Notes: a model not told the origin generated them from the letters alone. A stretch of 64,000 nucleotides of DNA from Boletus sp. NGJ (GCA_019096195.1 JAGTXK010000106.1:30931-94930), one strand, 5' to 3'. Shown: positions 13,474 through 24,586, numbered from the stretch's first letter. Program-made: numbers and translations.

Positions 13474-15013
13474 TTAAGACCTGTCCTTCTTTTTCAACCC
13501 ACCGACCTGAAGTTCCAGGAGGGCAACAGAGGTTAGCAGCCGTTCCTTCTCCTGATAATGGGAAGCCTGCTTCTTCTCCAGGTCCGCGATGCATTCACTC
13601 ATCTGGGTTACCTGCTGAATCAGGCCATCAAGCTTGTCTTGTGGAGGTGAGGACCGTGATTCAGCCCGCTTTCCTCGTGGAGGGCGAATGACGAACACGC
13701 CTGAAGGACGCATCAGCCGAGAAATGCTTTCCAAAAAAATCGTGGGCTGACTCACCTGAAATTGTGCACCGAATTTTTTGCAAGGAACACATGGAGCACG
13801 CACGTTTCTCATTTCGGGAGGCTGAAGATTCGCCAGCCGCGGGCCACACACAAGTTAAAGCACGGGTCTTGCATGCATCACAAACCTGAAATAAGGTTAA
13901 AAATCTGATACAATGTAAAGGAGCACGACTAACCTTGAGAGCCTCAGCTTCCCCGTTTCTTTTGAGGCCTGATGGCATGGATGGCCCGGCCTGGGCGTCA
14001 TCCTCCTCATTTGTGAACTCCGTCGACTTGAACTGCTTCTTTTTCTTCGGAGGCCGTACTGGGACATCTTCCTTCCCAGCGCGTTCAGACCTCTTCAGAT
14101 TTCGGACTGGTGACAAATCGGGTGACCCTGCAGGAGCAGGAGTGGCTGCGGAGGCACCAGTGATGCCGGCTGTTCTGATGTCCCGAATCCCCTGGTGGTT
14201 AAATACCTGGTTAGTGGTCTTGGATGTGGATGTGGTCACTGTTCATGACCGTGAGCACACAAGACCATCTGAAACTAGAAGTCGGGACTCACCAACTTCA
14301 GTCCGAGTATCCTTGCTACCAGATGGAATTGGCGCCCGGTGTGAAGCCGGCGCATGGGACAGATCCCGAACCTTCCACTTCGTCTTCGGCTCATATTGCG
14401 ACCGCATATCGTTCCTGGTCGACGGTGCCGTCCCTACATCATCAGGGAGCATTGGCATTGGCAGTTGTTCATGCTGGGCGGGTGGCTCTAGTAATGATGG
14501 ATGTGGCATTGATTCTTTTAAAGACACTAGAGAAAAAAGATCAAGCAGAAGGAGAAATCGAAAAGACTAAATGAAGAAACTTACCTGATGGCGGAACCAC
14601 TGTCCACCATAGATCATCTCCCGTCGGGTCAGGGAGTGCATCCAATGGAAGGTCCACACACTCATCTCCCAGAAGGGATGGATCATCTGACTGCACCTCG
14701 TCGATGTCAAAGGTGCTGATTTGCATGGCGCTATAATAGTACAGGCATAACACTGTTTTTACCCTCATGAGAAACGTTGGCCAGGGAGAGCTTGCGCTGG
14801 CTTTGGGAACTTTTTTCTAACAGTAAATTAGAAAACTTTAACTTTGCACGCCTTGCGGATTTGTATACGTACTATCTCACTTTGGAGTCCGTTCCGCATC
14901 CATGTCTCCCAGGCTTCCTTTGGCCCGACGATACGAGGGATGACATCTAAGGCTGATTTAACACGCGCTGTGACCCTAAGAACTTGGGAGTCGATGTTGG
15001 TGTACGCGTTCAT
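13474..15013 (-). CDS. Putative Zn2Cys6-type DNA-binding protein with C-terminal coiled coil (paralog B)
   Basis: Paralog of the 4.8-6.2 kb gene with the same exon order. ATG at 15011-15013, stop at 13474-13476. Exon 1 encodes RVKSALDVIPRIVGPKEAWE, matching the paralog's ARVYAALQLLPRIAGPRDVW. Next come an acidic DEVQSDDPS segment, a DDVGTAPS exon, a basic exon with PPKKKKQFKS, the cysteine cluster CDACKTRALTC, 17 residues, CSMCSLQKIRC, and a C-terminal coiled coil rich in Leu, Lys and Glu. Each exon ends at a consensus donor. Spacing C-x2-C-x6-C-x17-C-x2-C-x6-C is identical in both copies, which supports selection on the cluster. A TATATAAG on the minus strand at about 15072-15079 is a plausible TATA box. 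Transcription-factor role is inferred. Confidence 0.72.
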
Positions 15014-15071
15014 GGCAATTAAGTTGGACTTGAGTTCGCTCGAATAAAAGTGTGGAAGTGAGAACCGTGAA

Positions 15072-15079
15072 GCTTATAT
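15072..15079 (-). promoter_or_regulatory. TATA-like box upstream of paralog B
   Basis: CTTATATAAG lies about 60 nt upstream of the ATG at 15013, read on the minus strand. Position and sequence fit a TATA box; it is palindromic, so orientation rests on the neighbouring gene. Confidence 0.4.
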
Positions 15080-15202
15080 AAGCAGAAATACCTGGTTGCA
15101 TCTACAATCTGTTGTTACTGCGATCGGATCGCGTCGTGTGACCAGAACCGAGCGTGTCATATAATATACGCCTGCGGAACCTTTCAAACTTCAAGTTGTA
15201 GT

Positions 15203-15633
15203 ATGGCCCGTGCACAACGTGTCGCCGTCTACGCCTCTGCTTTCCTTCTCGTCTACCTCTTCGCCTTCTTTTCTATCTTTCCAGTCCCTTTACTCGAGCC
15301 AGACATTGTCGCCCAACTGCTACCCATCGTGCGTAGCTCGTCCTATTCAAGATCCGAATCGAACTAAGAGTCGATACTTGTGTAGATTTCTTGGTGGCTG
15401 CTCGTCTGCTTTGGGGCCTACTCCCTTGCATCTCTCAGTTGGGGATTATTCACCTTTCAGGACTGTCCCGACGCCTATCACGAGTTGCTCAAGGTAACCC
15501 CGCTTTGTCTCAAGCTTTTGCCCACGAGCTTAAACTCACAACCCTCGCCTCCACATCCATCTCACATCCAACTTTGCAGGAAATCAATGATGCAAAGAGT
15601 GAACTAAGAGGGAAGGGCGTCACCGTAGACTAG
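15203..15633 (+). CDS. DPM3: Dolichol-phosphate mannosyltransferase subunit 3
   Basis: Three exons (15203-15328, 15386-15493, 15580-15633) with GT-AG introns give a 95-residue protein, the usual DPM3 size. Two N-terminal hydrophobic helices (about residues 7-30 and 42-60) are followed by the conserved FQDCPDAYHELLKEI and a short basic tail ending KGVTVD. DPM3 is an ER membrane protein that tethers the catalytic subunit DPM1, so that dolichol-phosphate mannose can be made for N-glycosylation, GPI anchors and O-mannosylation. The reading frame is intact across all exons, unlike most conserved genes in this window. It is divergent from the zinc-cluster gene at 15013, with a ~190 bp shared upstream region. 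Confidence 0.9.
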
Positions 15634-15800
15634 CTGGTTATGGATCTTTGTATATCCGTTCTCGCCTGATGCCCATGCTCTCGTGGCTCCTCGACCCCAT
15701 GCGCTCGAACAAGTCGTGAAATACAAGTCCATTAATGAAATGGACCAGACCTACTATACCCATGTCATACCTCCAATTTGTCTGGACATCCGACACCACG

Positions 15801-16930
15801 TCACTCGACCTTGACAGTCACTTTACCTGTCGCCCGGCCCGTCATTATCCTGTCATACGCATCCAGCGCCGATTCGAATTGATATGTCGAATCCACGTAG
15901 GTACGGAGTGTACCTGTTCCCAGAGTCATACCACACGTTGAGTCAGTGATGCGTGTTCAGCTTGACCAAAGGACCCACCTCGTTCGATCAACGTGCACAA
16001 CATTCATTTTCGTATCCTCCTTTCTATTCACCACGTGGATGAGCCTACCCCAGGGATGCAGTCAGTATCCATCACACAGCTCCAAGCATGCAACTCACCT
16101 CCACGGCGTCGACACGCCTCCCAAAAACAAGGTCTTAATACCGCACCTGTCCACCGTCCCACCATACCCAACATTCCCTTTGAATCAGCCCAAGGACCGG
16201 TGGTCACATACATGGCTCCCTTTTTCACATATGCATCGGATCTGACGTATATTGCAGTGTCCGAAGACCCTGCAGCGTCAAATACCATGGAAAACAGTGG
16301 GTCCGGTGGGTCCAGTGGGTTAGCGAGAAGTTGCTTGGCAATAAGCTGGACAGTGTAATCAAGGAATGTGTCTGCACCAATGCTGTGCACAAAGGAATCG
16401 TTTCGCGCCGAGGTAGAGGCAGTAACGCGAAGTGAGAGCGCTTTGGCGAGTTGGATCGCATATATACCCACGGAAGTGGAACCTCCGTAGATGAAAATCG
16501 ACTCCTGATTATCGGGGCTTGGTGCGGGCGTGTCCACGAGCGCACCGACAGGATCGTATCCGCCCAGACGGAGGGCCTGGGTCACTGTCGATGCAGCAAG
16601 GGGAAGGGCTGCAGCTTCTTCCCAGGTGAGCTTGGTAGGCTTGAGTGTGACGTTCGCCTCAGGGAGAGTGGCTTATTGAGCGAGTGCGCCTTGACGAGTG
16701 GTGTATTGGAGGGCTTTAGCGTCGGGACAAGATGAGTAGGATCAATGAGATGAAGAGGGATAGGACATACCAGTGGGAATATATCCAATGACTTTGTCCC
16801 CGTTGGAGAACGACGTGCCGTTCGCGTCAACAATCACCCCTGCAAGATCATGCTCTGGGATTTTGTTCTTCGACAATATAGTTGGCAATGTGCCCATGAC
16901 AGAGTAGCAGCTAAAATCTCGTTTCCGCAT
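15801..16930 (-). pseudogene. Quinone oxidoreductase / zinc-type alcohol dehydrogenase-like (MDR), broken
   Basis: Minus-strand exons encode a medium-chain dehydrogenase/reductase: IPEHDLAGVIVDANG near the start, a cofactor-binding segment IFIYGGSTSVGIYAIQLAKA in the middle, FDAAGSSDTA, and a C-terminal YQFESALDAYDRIMTGRATG ending at 15801. This is the fold of enoyl-reductase-like MDR proteins of fungi. Two defects are visible. The usual first ~45 residues (start to the NPVDWK-type motif) are absent upstream of 16930. The conserved RQGAxAEYATLPE region reads RQGALAQ, then TAA at 16673-16675, then ATLPE, so a Tyr codon has become a stop. The C-terminal exon is separated by a poorly conserved stretch at 15900-16070. 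Likely a pseudogene; a sequencing error could explain the stop but not the missing N terminus. Confidence 0.75.
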
Positions 16931-17000
16931 GGTTGTGACACGTGACCTTCCACACCCGTGGCCGAGTTAGTCGCACAATAAAGAACCAACGCGCTAGTAC

Positions 17001-17008
17001 TATATAAG
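17001..17008 (+). promoter_or_regulatory. TATA-like box of the 17.1 kb gene
   Basis: TATATAAG about 70 nt upstream of the ATG at 17074, at a usual distance for a TATA-driven fungal promoter. Confidence 0.45.
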
Positions 17009-17073
17009 TAACACCTTTTGACTTACACTGCCACCTACATCACCAACACTTACAATTTCGTCAACGATCAAAA

Positions 17074-17889
17074 ATGCCATTCAAAATCCAAGCCCTCCGT
17101 CGCCTGCTTCAAGACCTGATAGAATTTCAGGTGGACGAAAACAAGAAGCTAACCCCGCCGGCCACAGCTTATGTGGAGGTACGTTTGTTCATCTCGAGCA
17201 CGTCGCGTGTAAATCATGGCTTTTACAGAGGATTCGAACGATGCTGGGGGGCATGTGCGATTTCATGCAGGATAACCAGGAGTTGAGCCCATCATGGCTG
17301 GCTGCGCCTGAGGGAGCTGAAGTGGTGTCGGCATGGCTAGCAGATTGGTTGAAGAAGGAGGAAGCCAACGGTACGTCCCTGTTCAGTTTTCGTATTGCCA
17401 CAAATTTGAGAGTGTGGGTTACAACCTGACTAGCCAAGCGAAGCCCCCTGACCACGAATCGTGGCTCCGTTGGCGGTCCTAATAAGTCAACAACACAAAA
17501 TCCGTCGGCGCCTGACTCTCAGGTACGTCAATATCACTAGGCTAATGTCCATTCTAATTCGCCTTATGTAGGGAAGGCAGGGCAGCTCTCCCGCGAAGCG
17601 TCCTGCTGCTGAACCGCTCGAGCAACCCAACGCAAAGCATTTGAAGCCGGGCGCGCAACGGCTGACGGAGTGGCATATCAAGAAATTACTCGGATTCGTG
17701 GAGGGTCGGCCGGAGATCGCGGAAGCTGTGGAGCTCCTGCAGATCAGCATTGCGGCTGTCGATGACGGGTTAGACCCGGAAGTGTTGATGTATCACCTCG
17801 GGTATCTGGAGAGCCTGGTTCCCGATGACGCGCGGACCTCCCTAGCGGTCAAAATGGTCCGCAAATGCATTCTTTGGAGACACCTGTAG
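17074..17889 (+). CDS. Small uncharacterised protein with helical H-K/EAV/YHL module (family member 1)
   Basis: Four exons (17074-17178, 17229-17370, 17434-17522, 17572-17889) joined by GT-AG introns of 49-63 nt give ~217 residues. Residues 1-82 are helical and acidic; a Ser/Pro-rich linker with PAKRPAA follows; residues ~140-215 form a helical module WHIKKLLGFVEGRPEIAEAV ... DPEVLMYHLGYLESLVP. The same module occurs once or twice in the genes at 18.7-19.8 kb and 20.7-22.3 kb. No known domain recognised. No signal peptide or membrane segment, so it is probably intracellular. The TATA box at 17001 and intact splicing suggest a live gene. Confidence 0.7.
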
Positions 17890-18678
17890 ATAGGATATAG
17901 TCCATTATTGCAATGCAACCTTTCACTGCTTCTTCAGCCTCAAGTGACACTGTAGGACCAACCATGAAATGTCCAGAGTGAACAACTGAGTGGTAATCAT
18001 AGTTTTGTGGTCGCAATGTACCTTGTTAGAGTACCGATCAAAGCCGCACGTTCAGGTGTACTTCCGAGGTTCGGGATTTTCAGAACGGGGGAAGAGCCTC
18101 GGAACGCTCGGGGATGCTGAGAGGGTGAAGGAGTTGTGGGCTGTAACGGTGGTTGAAACCGAGAATTATGTAGATGAGAAACGAGATGACATGAACCCTC
18201 GTGAGGTTTAATGCATCGTATGGATCAGAAGTGACCGGAGTTGTGGATTTGTGCGGGAAAAAATAACTACGAACGTATTACAATTTGCCTGACATCTACC
18301 TGCCCAGGCACCGTAGGGATCTCCTTCCGGCGGATCCGGTACGGGAAACGAACAGATCACGTGGGTAGACGCGGGTCGGGTGGGAATGTGCCGTAACCCA
18401 ACCGTTTACTACGGGTGGGCGCAATTTAATTTCAAAGCCCGATAGGACCTAACAATAAGTTACGGCCCCATTGGTCACGTGGGTGGTCGCTGGCAATATC
18501 CGAGGTTGACGGGTTGGAAATCTACGCGTTGGACTTAAACATTTGTGGTCGACTCAAACAACCTCGCTCAGAGACACTTCCCTTGCAAGTTTCCAGTGAT
18601 TCCTGTAGGTGTCAAGTCTCTCTTGACTTTCCTTGCACCTGATCATTATCGATAGTTGAGCCACCGTGTGTCACTTCA
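17890..18678. other. Intergenic with CACGTG and TTCCG words
   Basis: No gene supported. TTCCG words at about 18062-18110 and two TCACGTGGGT sites (about 18357-18366 and 18475-18484), which contain the CACGTG E-box. These could serve the plus-strand gene starting at 18679. Confidence 0.4.
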
Positions 18679-19805
18679 ATGCAACCCCCTGCTGCTCCGA
18701 CCTCCATGGCTCCACCTCCCTTGAGGGGAAGTGGTCAGAAACACGGGGAGACTTGGCGACAGTTTTTCACTCGCCGTCAGCTCAGGAACGACGATGCGAC
18801 ACGACACGAGACATCCCAGTCACGAGGGAAGCGAGAGCAGCATGCCCAGCACGCCAAGGCCGGCAAGGCTCCCGGAAGGAAGGGAGCGAACGTTTTTTAT
18901 TGGGACGAATGCGACGGCGGGCATCGCATCCGAACACCAGTGGGGTACAACAACTACATAGATATGTGGTCCAGATACCATGGGATGCAACGGCGGTATG
19001 ATTCTTTCGCAGACGAATGGGATCTCTGCACGGAGTTTGAACCTGAAGCTGACTCACCGGAGGATGACAATGACAATGACAATGACGACGACAGCAAAAG
19101 CAGAGTACCAGTACCTCTGGCGGTCACAAACTCCTCGTCAAATGATCCAACAAAGTCCACCGGCTCGTTAATCGATCAACCAAAGGCTACCTCTTTCTCG
19201 AATGATCCACCAACGGCTACCCCTTTGCCCAATGATCCACCAACTACTCTTTCGTCGAATGATCAACCAGAAGCTCCTCCTCTAAACGTTGCTAGACCTG
19301 ACGTGGAACCAGAACCAGAACCAGAACCAGAACCAAAAACCTTATCCGTACGTCAGGTAACTGCACGGTGAATACTCAGGTAAGTGTGCATACTGATCAG
19401 TCGTGTTTCACCCGCCAGGTACCCAGGGCATCGATGAAACGCCTCATAGACTTTCATATCAAGGTGCTTCTCAAGTTGGTGGCAGACCAGCTGGAAATCC
19501 AAGAAGCAGTCCAGCTTCTCCATGATAGCACCGAGGCAGGCGAGGACCTTTTTCTGTACCACCTCGACTATTTGAAGAATCTGGCTCCCAATTATGCGCA
19601 GATTACCTACCAACCGGAATTCGCAGAAACTGTGGATATTCTGCAGCATGGCATCAGGGCCTTCAATGCGGGACTAGACCCGGACGTTTTACTTTACCAT
19701 CTTGACTGTCTGAAGAGTGTGGTTCCCAATGATGCGGACATTTGCCGGGAAGTCAAAATTCTTACCGATTGTATTTCTTGGAAAGCTTCTCTAGATAACA
19801 TGTAG
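18679..19805 (+). CDS. Uncharacterised protein with acidic/Pro-rich linker and duplicated helical module (family member 2)
   Basis: Two exons (18679-19356 and 19419-19805) around a 62 nt intron give ~354 residues. The N-terminal ~110 residues are basic. A low-complexity middle has (DN)n encoded by GACAAT repeats at 19063-19085, a series of SNDPPTAT-like repeats and EPEPEPEPEP encoded by CCAGAA repeats at 19308-19337. The C-terminal exon carries the helical module twice in tandem: FHIKVLLKLVADQLEIQEAV...LFLYHLDYLKNLAP, then PEFAETVDIL...DVLLYHLDCLKSVVP. The second exon aligns with the C-terminal module of the 17.1 kb gene and of the sirtuin gene. Function unknown. Confidence 0.7.
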
Positions 19806-20721
19806 GACAATATGATCCATTGACTGATGTGACTGCTCTTTTGAACGAGTTTCCAACCTAAGGTGACGTACATTCCAGAGTGGGGATCAACGGGCGTTAA
19901 CTAACGTCAGAATCTCCCTATGAACTGGCGCCAGCGGCGGAATCCAAGCGTTTGCAGCTCTAGGGAATAACCAAAACATTTCTCGGGTCCAAACGGAATG
20001 GCCCGTGCAACCATCCAAATCATCGCGCACCCCGTAATTCAAGTGTGGGAGTTCAAGGTGGAAATCGAAGAGTCCACTATTGGGGTTCTACTTGAAATGC
20101 CCCCATTCCTCAGACTACTGAGTGGCATAGATTATTACTGATAAATATCAGCGGGGACAAGTTATCAGAGGAGAAATGAGCCTGGCCGTTTCCACTTTCC
20201 AGGTCCGTGCGGTTCCGGCAATCGTGGCCCACGGATGCCCCGTACCGATGGTTCCGATCGGGGAGCCTTCGGAAGCGCGTTCCGAGTGCGCGGGGCCTGA
20301 ACCTTTAATTTATATGTACGGCACACCTCCCGTGTATGAATAATATAACAGCCCGTTGCTGACCCTAATCCTGTTGTAAGGTGTCCTAAGCCCCCTCCTA
20401 AGACTGCATCGAGTGTACCTCTGTTTCGGGAGGTCCCTCCGACATGTTCAGAATGGGAGAAGAGCCTCGGAACCATCGGACCTTGCCCAGAACGTTGAAA
20501 CTTCGGGAACTCTACAGGTAACCTCATCTAACCGCATTGAATCCTTCTTATTATACCTCAGATGCCGTACATTATCATAAGAAACTATAACCATTGTGCA
20601 ACCACATCTCTAGGCCCTTTGAATATGAATGTTTCTTTAACACATCAACCGTCGTCCAGCCTCAGGCAGCTGCTGACTCGGGATATCCATCGTCCTTGCT
20701 TGGATTTTCTAGTGAAAAGAC
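19806..20721. other. Intergenic with two TTCCG-word clusters
   Basis: No supported gene. Dense CGGAA/TTCCG words at about 20195-20290 and 20425-20510. The stretch separates two genes that share the helical module. Confidence 0.4.
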
Positions 20722-22337
20722 TCACAAATATTTGCAAGTAAGATGTACCAACTTCATCAAGAGACACAGATGCAAATCTAAATCTCTGTGACCTTTTCCG
20801 AGAGCATATACCCTGCTGAGGTGATACTCTACCGTAGTGAAGCCTTTTCTGTACTTCACTAAGTCAACAGCTGACTCGAGCATATCCACAGCTTCCATGA
20901 ACTCTGGATCACCCCTTCCAAAAGCGGAAATCCTTTTCATGTGAAATTTGAGGAGACAACTTAATGACAAGGCAAGGTCCTTCCTCTGTAGATCCAGTCT
21001 GAACAAGATTTCAACTTCATCCGTGGGCTAGAAAGAGTGATATCGATATCCACTTCAGCCTTGCAGTCACCATGTATTGAGTTTAGAAGGTCACAATACC
21101 TGCTCGGTCTCCACTGCGTTAGGATCTTCGGAATATTGTTCGCTGTGGACTCGAACTCAGTACAAGTGAAACAAAACAAATATAAATATACAGCTGAATG
21201 TTCTCACCATTCCATGGGTTGCAAGAGATCGGAGGGATAAATAGTAGCTTTGGTGTTTTCCTCCTCCTTCATCTCATTTAGCATGATATCGGCGACAAGT
21301 TGGCAGTCAGCTTGGACCCATAAATCGAAGGTTGATTCCCATTTCTTTTGTTGTTTGAAGTCAAGGTTGAGGTAGATCACTTGGGGCAAAGAATCGTGAG
21401 GCGGGCAATGTTGACGGATATGTTGAGCGAATGCCCGAATCAACCTCCAGTTCCGACCACGTGCATCCCGGTTCCGACCACTAGCAAAAGATCCATTGGC
21501 TGGGCTCCAGACAGATCTTGTCTCTGAAATTCAGCAATATGTTCAGCATCAGGATGTTCCTGCTCATAGAGGACGATGTCTGGAACCATGGTTGGTACAG
21601 ACTGCATTCGTCTTCCGGACTCTCGCCTGGCTTCTTGTCTTCTATGGCAAGCGCTACAAAGGGGAAATCTTCCAGACATGAGCTTATCACGGTGGGGTTT
21701 CATAATCTCCACAGCATGACAAGACTGGCAGTAGAGGTGCTGAAGATCTCCATGGAGGGGAATGCATCTGGCGCCATGGAGGTCATCTTGAGGGTGTGTG
21801 CGATGATACATAGACAAGCCAGCTTTTAGCTCCAGGCCGTCTATGTTTTGGGTGTACATGCGAACCAACGTCCCTCGATCGTCGAGGGTCTTAAGGAGCT
21901 TGTGAAATTGTGTAGGTTTGCTTTCCTCCACTTTCTGTGCCATACTGGCAACAAATCGGCAAAATAAGGGTCGCTGGGTTTCATCCTAAATAAAACAGGT
22001 TCATACCTTGGGTAATACTGAAGCATATCTGAACAAGGGTCCCTGGAAGGGATACTCACCGTGATCATTGAAAGGTTGAACATGTCCTTTAGCTTTCTCT
22101 GTGCTAATTCTGGAACCCCTGGAATGTGTTGCTTGCTTCTAAAATCAGGAATGCCAGCAGCTACGGAAATGCCTGCCCCTACGCATACAACTGGGTCAGA
22201 ATATGTACCGCTAGCTTTACTGGCTCAGGTTTTATGCTTGCCACAAATGAAGATGATGCCCTTTGCATTCAAGATGGCCGATTTCAGGGACTGTGTCCGG
22301 GGATCTTCATTTTCAAAACTGCACTTCTGGAGAGACA
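20722..22337 (-). CDS. Sirtuin (NAD-dependent deacylase, HST3/HST4-like) with C-terminal helical module; apparent frameshift
   Basis: ATG at 22335-22337. Sirtuin motifs in order: GAGISVAAGIPDFRS (NAD binding), YTQNIDGLE, catalytic His in LHGDLQHLYC, two Cys pairs (CQSC and CSAC) for structural zinc, and LLLVVGTGMHV. Class resemblance to fungal HST3/HST4, which deacetylate H3K56, is inferred. The Gly of GAG is restored only by a GC-AG intron (22179-22241). After VVGT the frame shifts by one near 21447 and continues as RLIRAFAQHIRQH...VIYLNLD, so either one base is missing or the gene is damaged. Beyond the deacylase core an acidic linker and an exon with TDEVEILFRLDLQ lead into the FHMKRISAF...PEFMEAV...EYHL module shared with the two neighbouring genes; stop at 20722. 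Confidence 0.75.
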
Positions 22338-24586
22338 TGGCTTATGGGGTGGCAGTTTGGAATTTGTCAAAGCAAAAGTGCACCTGAACAATTAAAAAAA
22401 GGGACTGTGCCACGTGGTAAAGGGTATTATCTAATCGACCTCGGAAGCTGTCCGGAAAGTCGGAAATACTCTGGTTGGTCGAAACGCTCGATAATATAAA
22501 TATACGCTGGATGGGAGAACTTGACCCCGGCAGGCCATAGCGTTTAAAACTCGCACCCGGGCCACAGAAAAGCGGCAGCTGGAAAATCAAAAGCTCGGAT
22601 CGCCTGGAAGAAGCCCTGGAACCTTGGAGACGGCGCAGGTTCCCAAGTAAGGTGTCGAGGACTTCCCCGATCTCTAACCTGCTGGAACTCTCATGCCTCC
22701 TATCCACCTTCGTGTTTTAACGTCAGTTCAGCTCCTCTAGGATTCTGACTGACCATCCAAGCAGAAGAATCTATCCCAAACTCGTATCGTCATCTCCTGA
22801 CCAACTATAATGCATTCATTATGAGGGTCACCAGAGAAGAGTTGAGAGTAGGTATAGGTGTGGGATGGGGTGTGGGGAAAAAAAGTGGAAAGGGAACACG
22901 CTGCCATCTGGATAGATGCTCCCAAATCCACCCCTTTTCATAACCCGCAAACGAGCATGAAGGTGTATTCTACAAAAAGTGACTGACGTCACTTTCCACA
23001 CCTTTGGCTGACCCCATAGATGCTGCAGAATACATCACTTTCTCCAGCTCAACTCAGCCCTGTCTGAAGTAGATACTCCAGACACCACCTTAGACTGATG
23101 TCGTTGGTGATTGGCCAAGAGAGGCGTGTAACGTGGCAAGTAAAAAACCCTAAACACTTCAGCACGTTGCCTCCTGGGTAGGTGCTTCCATGTTAGTTCA
23201 TTTTACTTTCCTACAACTGAGCCAGATGACCCATACTGTGGTGACGAATAGATGCCACAGGCGCTGTAGGATGGACCTAGGCCACCACAAGCTCTGACCC
23301 GTCTAAAGCAGATACCTTAGACATGACCTTAGATGGATACAACCAGTCATTGGTCAGAGAAAGGGGTAACCATGACAAGTAAAAATCCCTGAGCCGCATC
23401 GAGCACGTTGCCTCCTGGGTAGGTGCCTCAGCGTCAGTTCATTTAACTTGTTGGCCAAGGTGGGACGTCCTCCGAAGTCGCATGAAAATTTATCCTTTCA
23501 AGCGGAGCTTCAATAATCGAAAAGGAAGATCCTACAGCGCCCCCCAAAAAATTATCAGAGCGCATCTGAGCAGTCAAGTGTGCGTGATGGCAGTAATCGT
23601 GGGCGCAAATTTCTGACCTGTTCCTAAATGTGCCAGTACTTCGCCTGTCTCTGCGAGTGCTTCATGTCCGACATTATTCATGATCTAGTATACCAAGCCT
23701 CCATCGCCGCCAACCCTCACAAAAGTGGCTCCAAATTATGCTGACTTGATTCTCCAAAGATGTCGCACTCCACATCTTCCCGCTTGCCAACCATGCCTAC
23801 CTACCACATGAGGCATACAGCCCTCAACATTCGAGTCAGAGTCAGGTACGGTCTTGTTTTTTACACCAAGTACAGTTTACTGTGAATGTTGTATTCTTTC
23901 ATAGTGGCGCAACCAGTAGTGGGAAGTTGGAAAACCACTCCTCCGTCACGAAGATGCTGCTGCTGCTCTCCATTCTCAACCAAGTTCACTCACCATCGAC
24001 CACGGTCATAACGTGGACCTGTTCGGAACGTGGACGTTCTTGACGTATTGTAGCTGACTCGTTCCTTGGTGTACAATGGCCCGCGCTCGAGAGCACACTT
24101 ACAAAGCGAAGCTCGTCAAGAAAGTGCCTCGCAGTTCTGACGACCGTGACGACCCTTCCAAGACACTACCCTCTTCGTTTTGCCTGGTGGAATGAATACC
24201 TACACCAACACCTCTGCTGCAATGACTTCGACACCTTAATCAGTCCCTTTAATCTTCCCAGAACCCAAAACAAGATTGTGGAGAACATGGTGCATGCAAT
24301 TATTGTGGGGCATGGAGAACGCTGTAGGGATTAAAGGTGCAGGTATCATGCCATAATCACTAGCACGTACACGAGACGGAATAAAGGGGACTCGGAAGTC
24401 AGTTTTGTATTGAATCAATCAAATGTACTTGTGAAGGTGACAGCTTTATTGACGTGATTTCTCGGAGACGGTAAGGTATGTACTGTGGTTAGGTTAGGGC
24501 GGTATAGAGAGGGTTACTGCGGAAGGGAAGGCTGAACTTGTTGGGTGGTCCCATCGCCGCTGCACCAAAATGCCACCATCTTCTCT
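22338..24586. other. Gene-poor region with a diverged ~240 bp tandem repeat
   Basis: No gene supported. Two diverged direct copies (about 23058-23215 and 23298-23455) are listed separately. A short frame at 24077-24190 has no secure assignment. Confidence 0.4.
23058..23455. repeat. Two diverged direct repeats, period ~240 bp
   Basis: Both copies share the order CCYGTCTRAAG ... CTTAGA ... TTGGY ... GCAAGTAAAAA / ACAAGTAAAAA ... AGCACGTTGCCTCCTGGGTA ... AGTTCATTTACTT-like ends. The strongest identity is the AGCACGTTGCCTCCTGGGTA block at about 23162 and 23402. Other parts are well diverged, so the duplication is old. Confidence 0.65.

Noticed and set aside
24077-24190. Short plus-strand frame MARAREHTYKAKL resembling a 14-3-3 N terminus
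   Set aside because: Only a few residues agree, the following sequence does not, and no downstream 14-3-3 helices are present.
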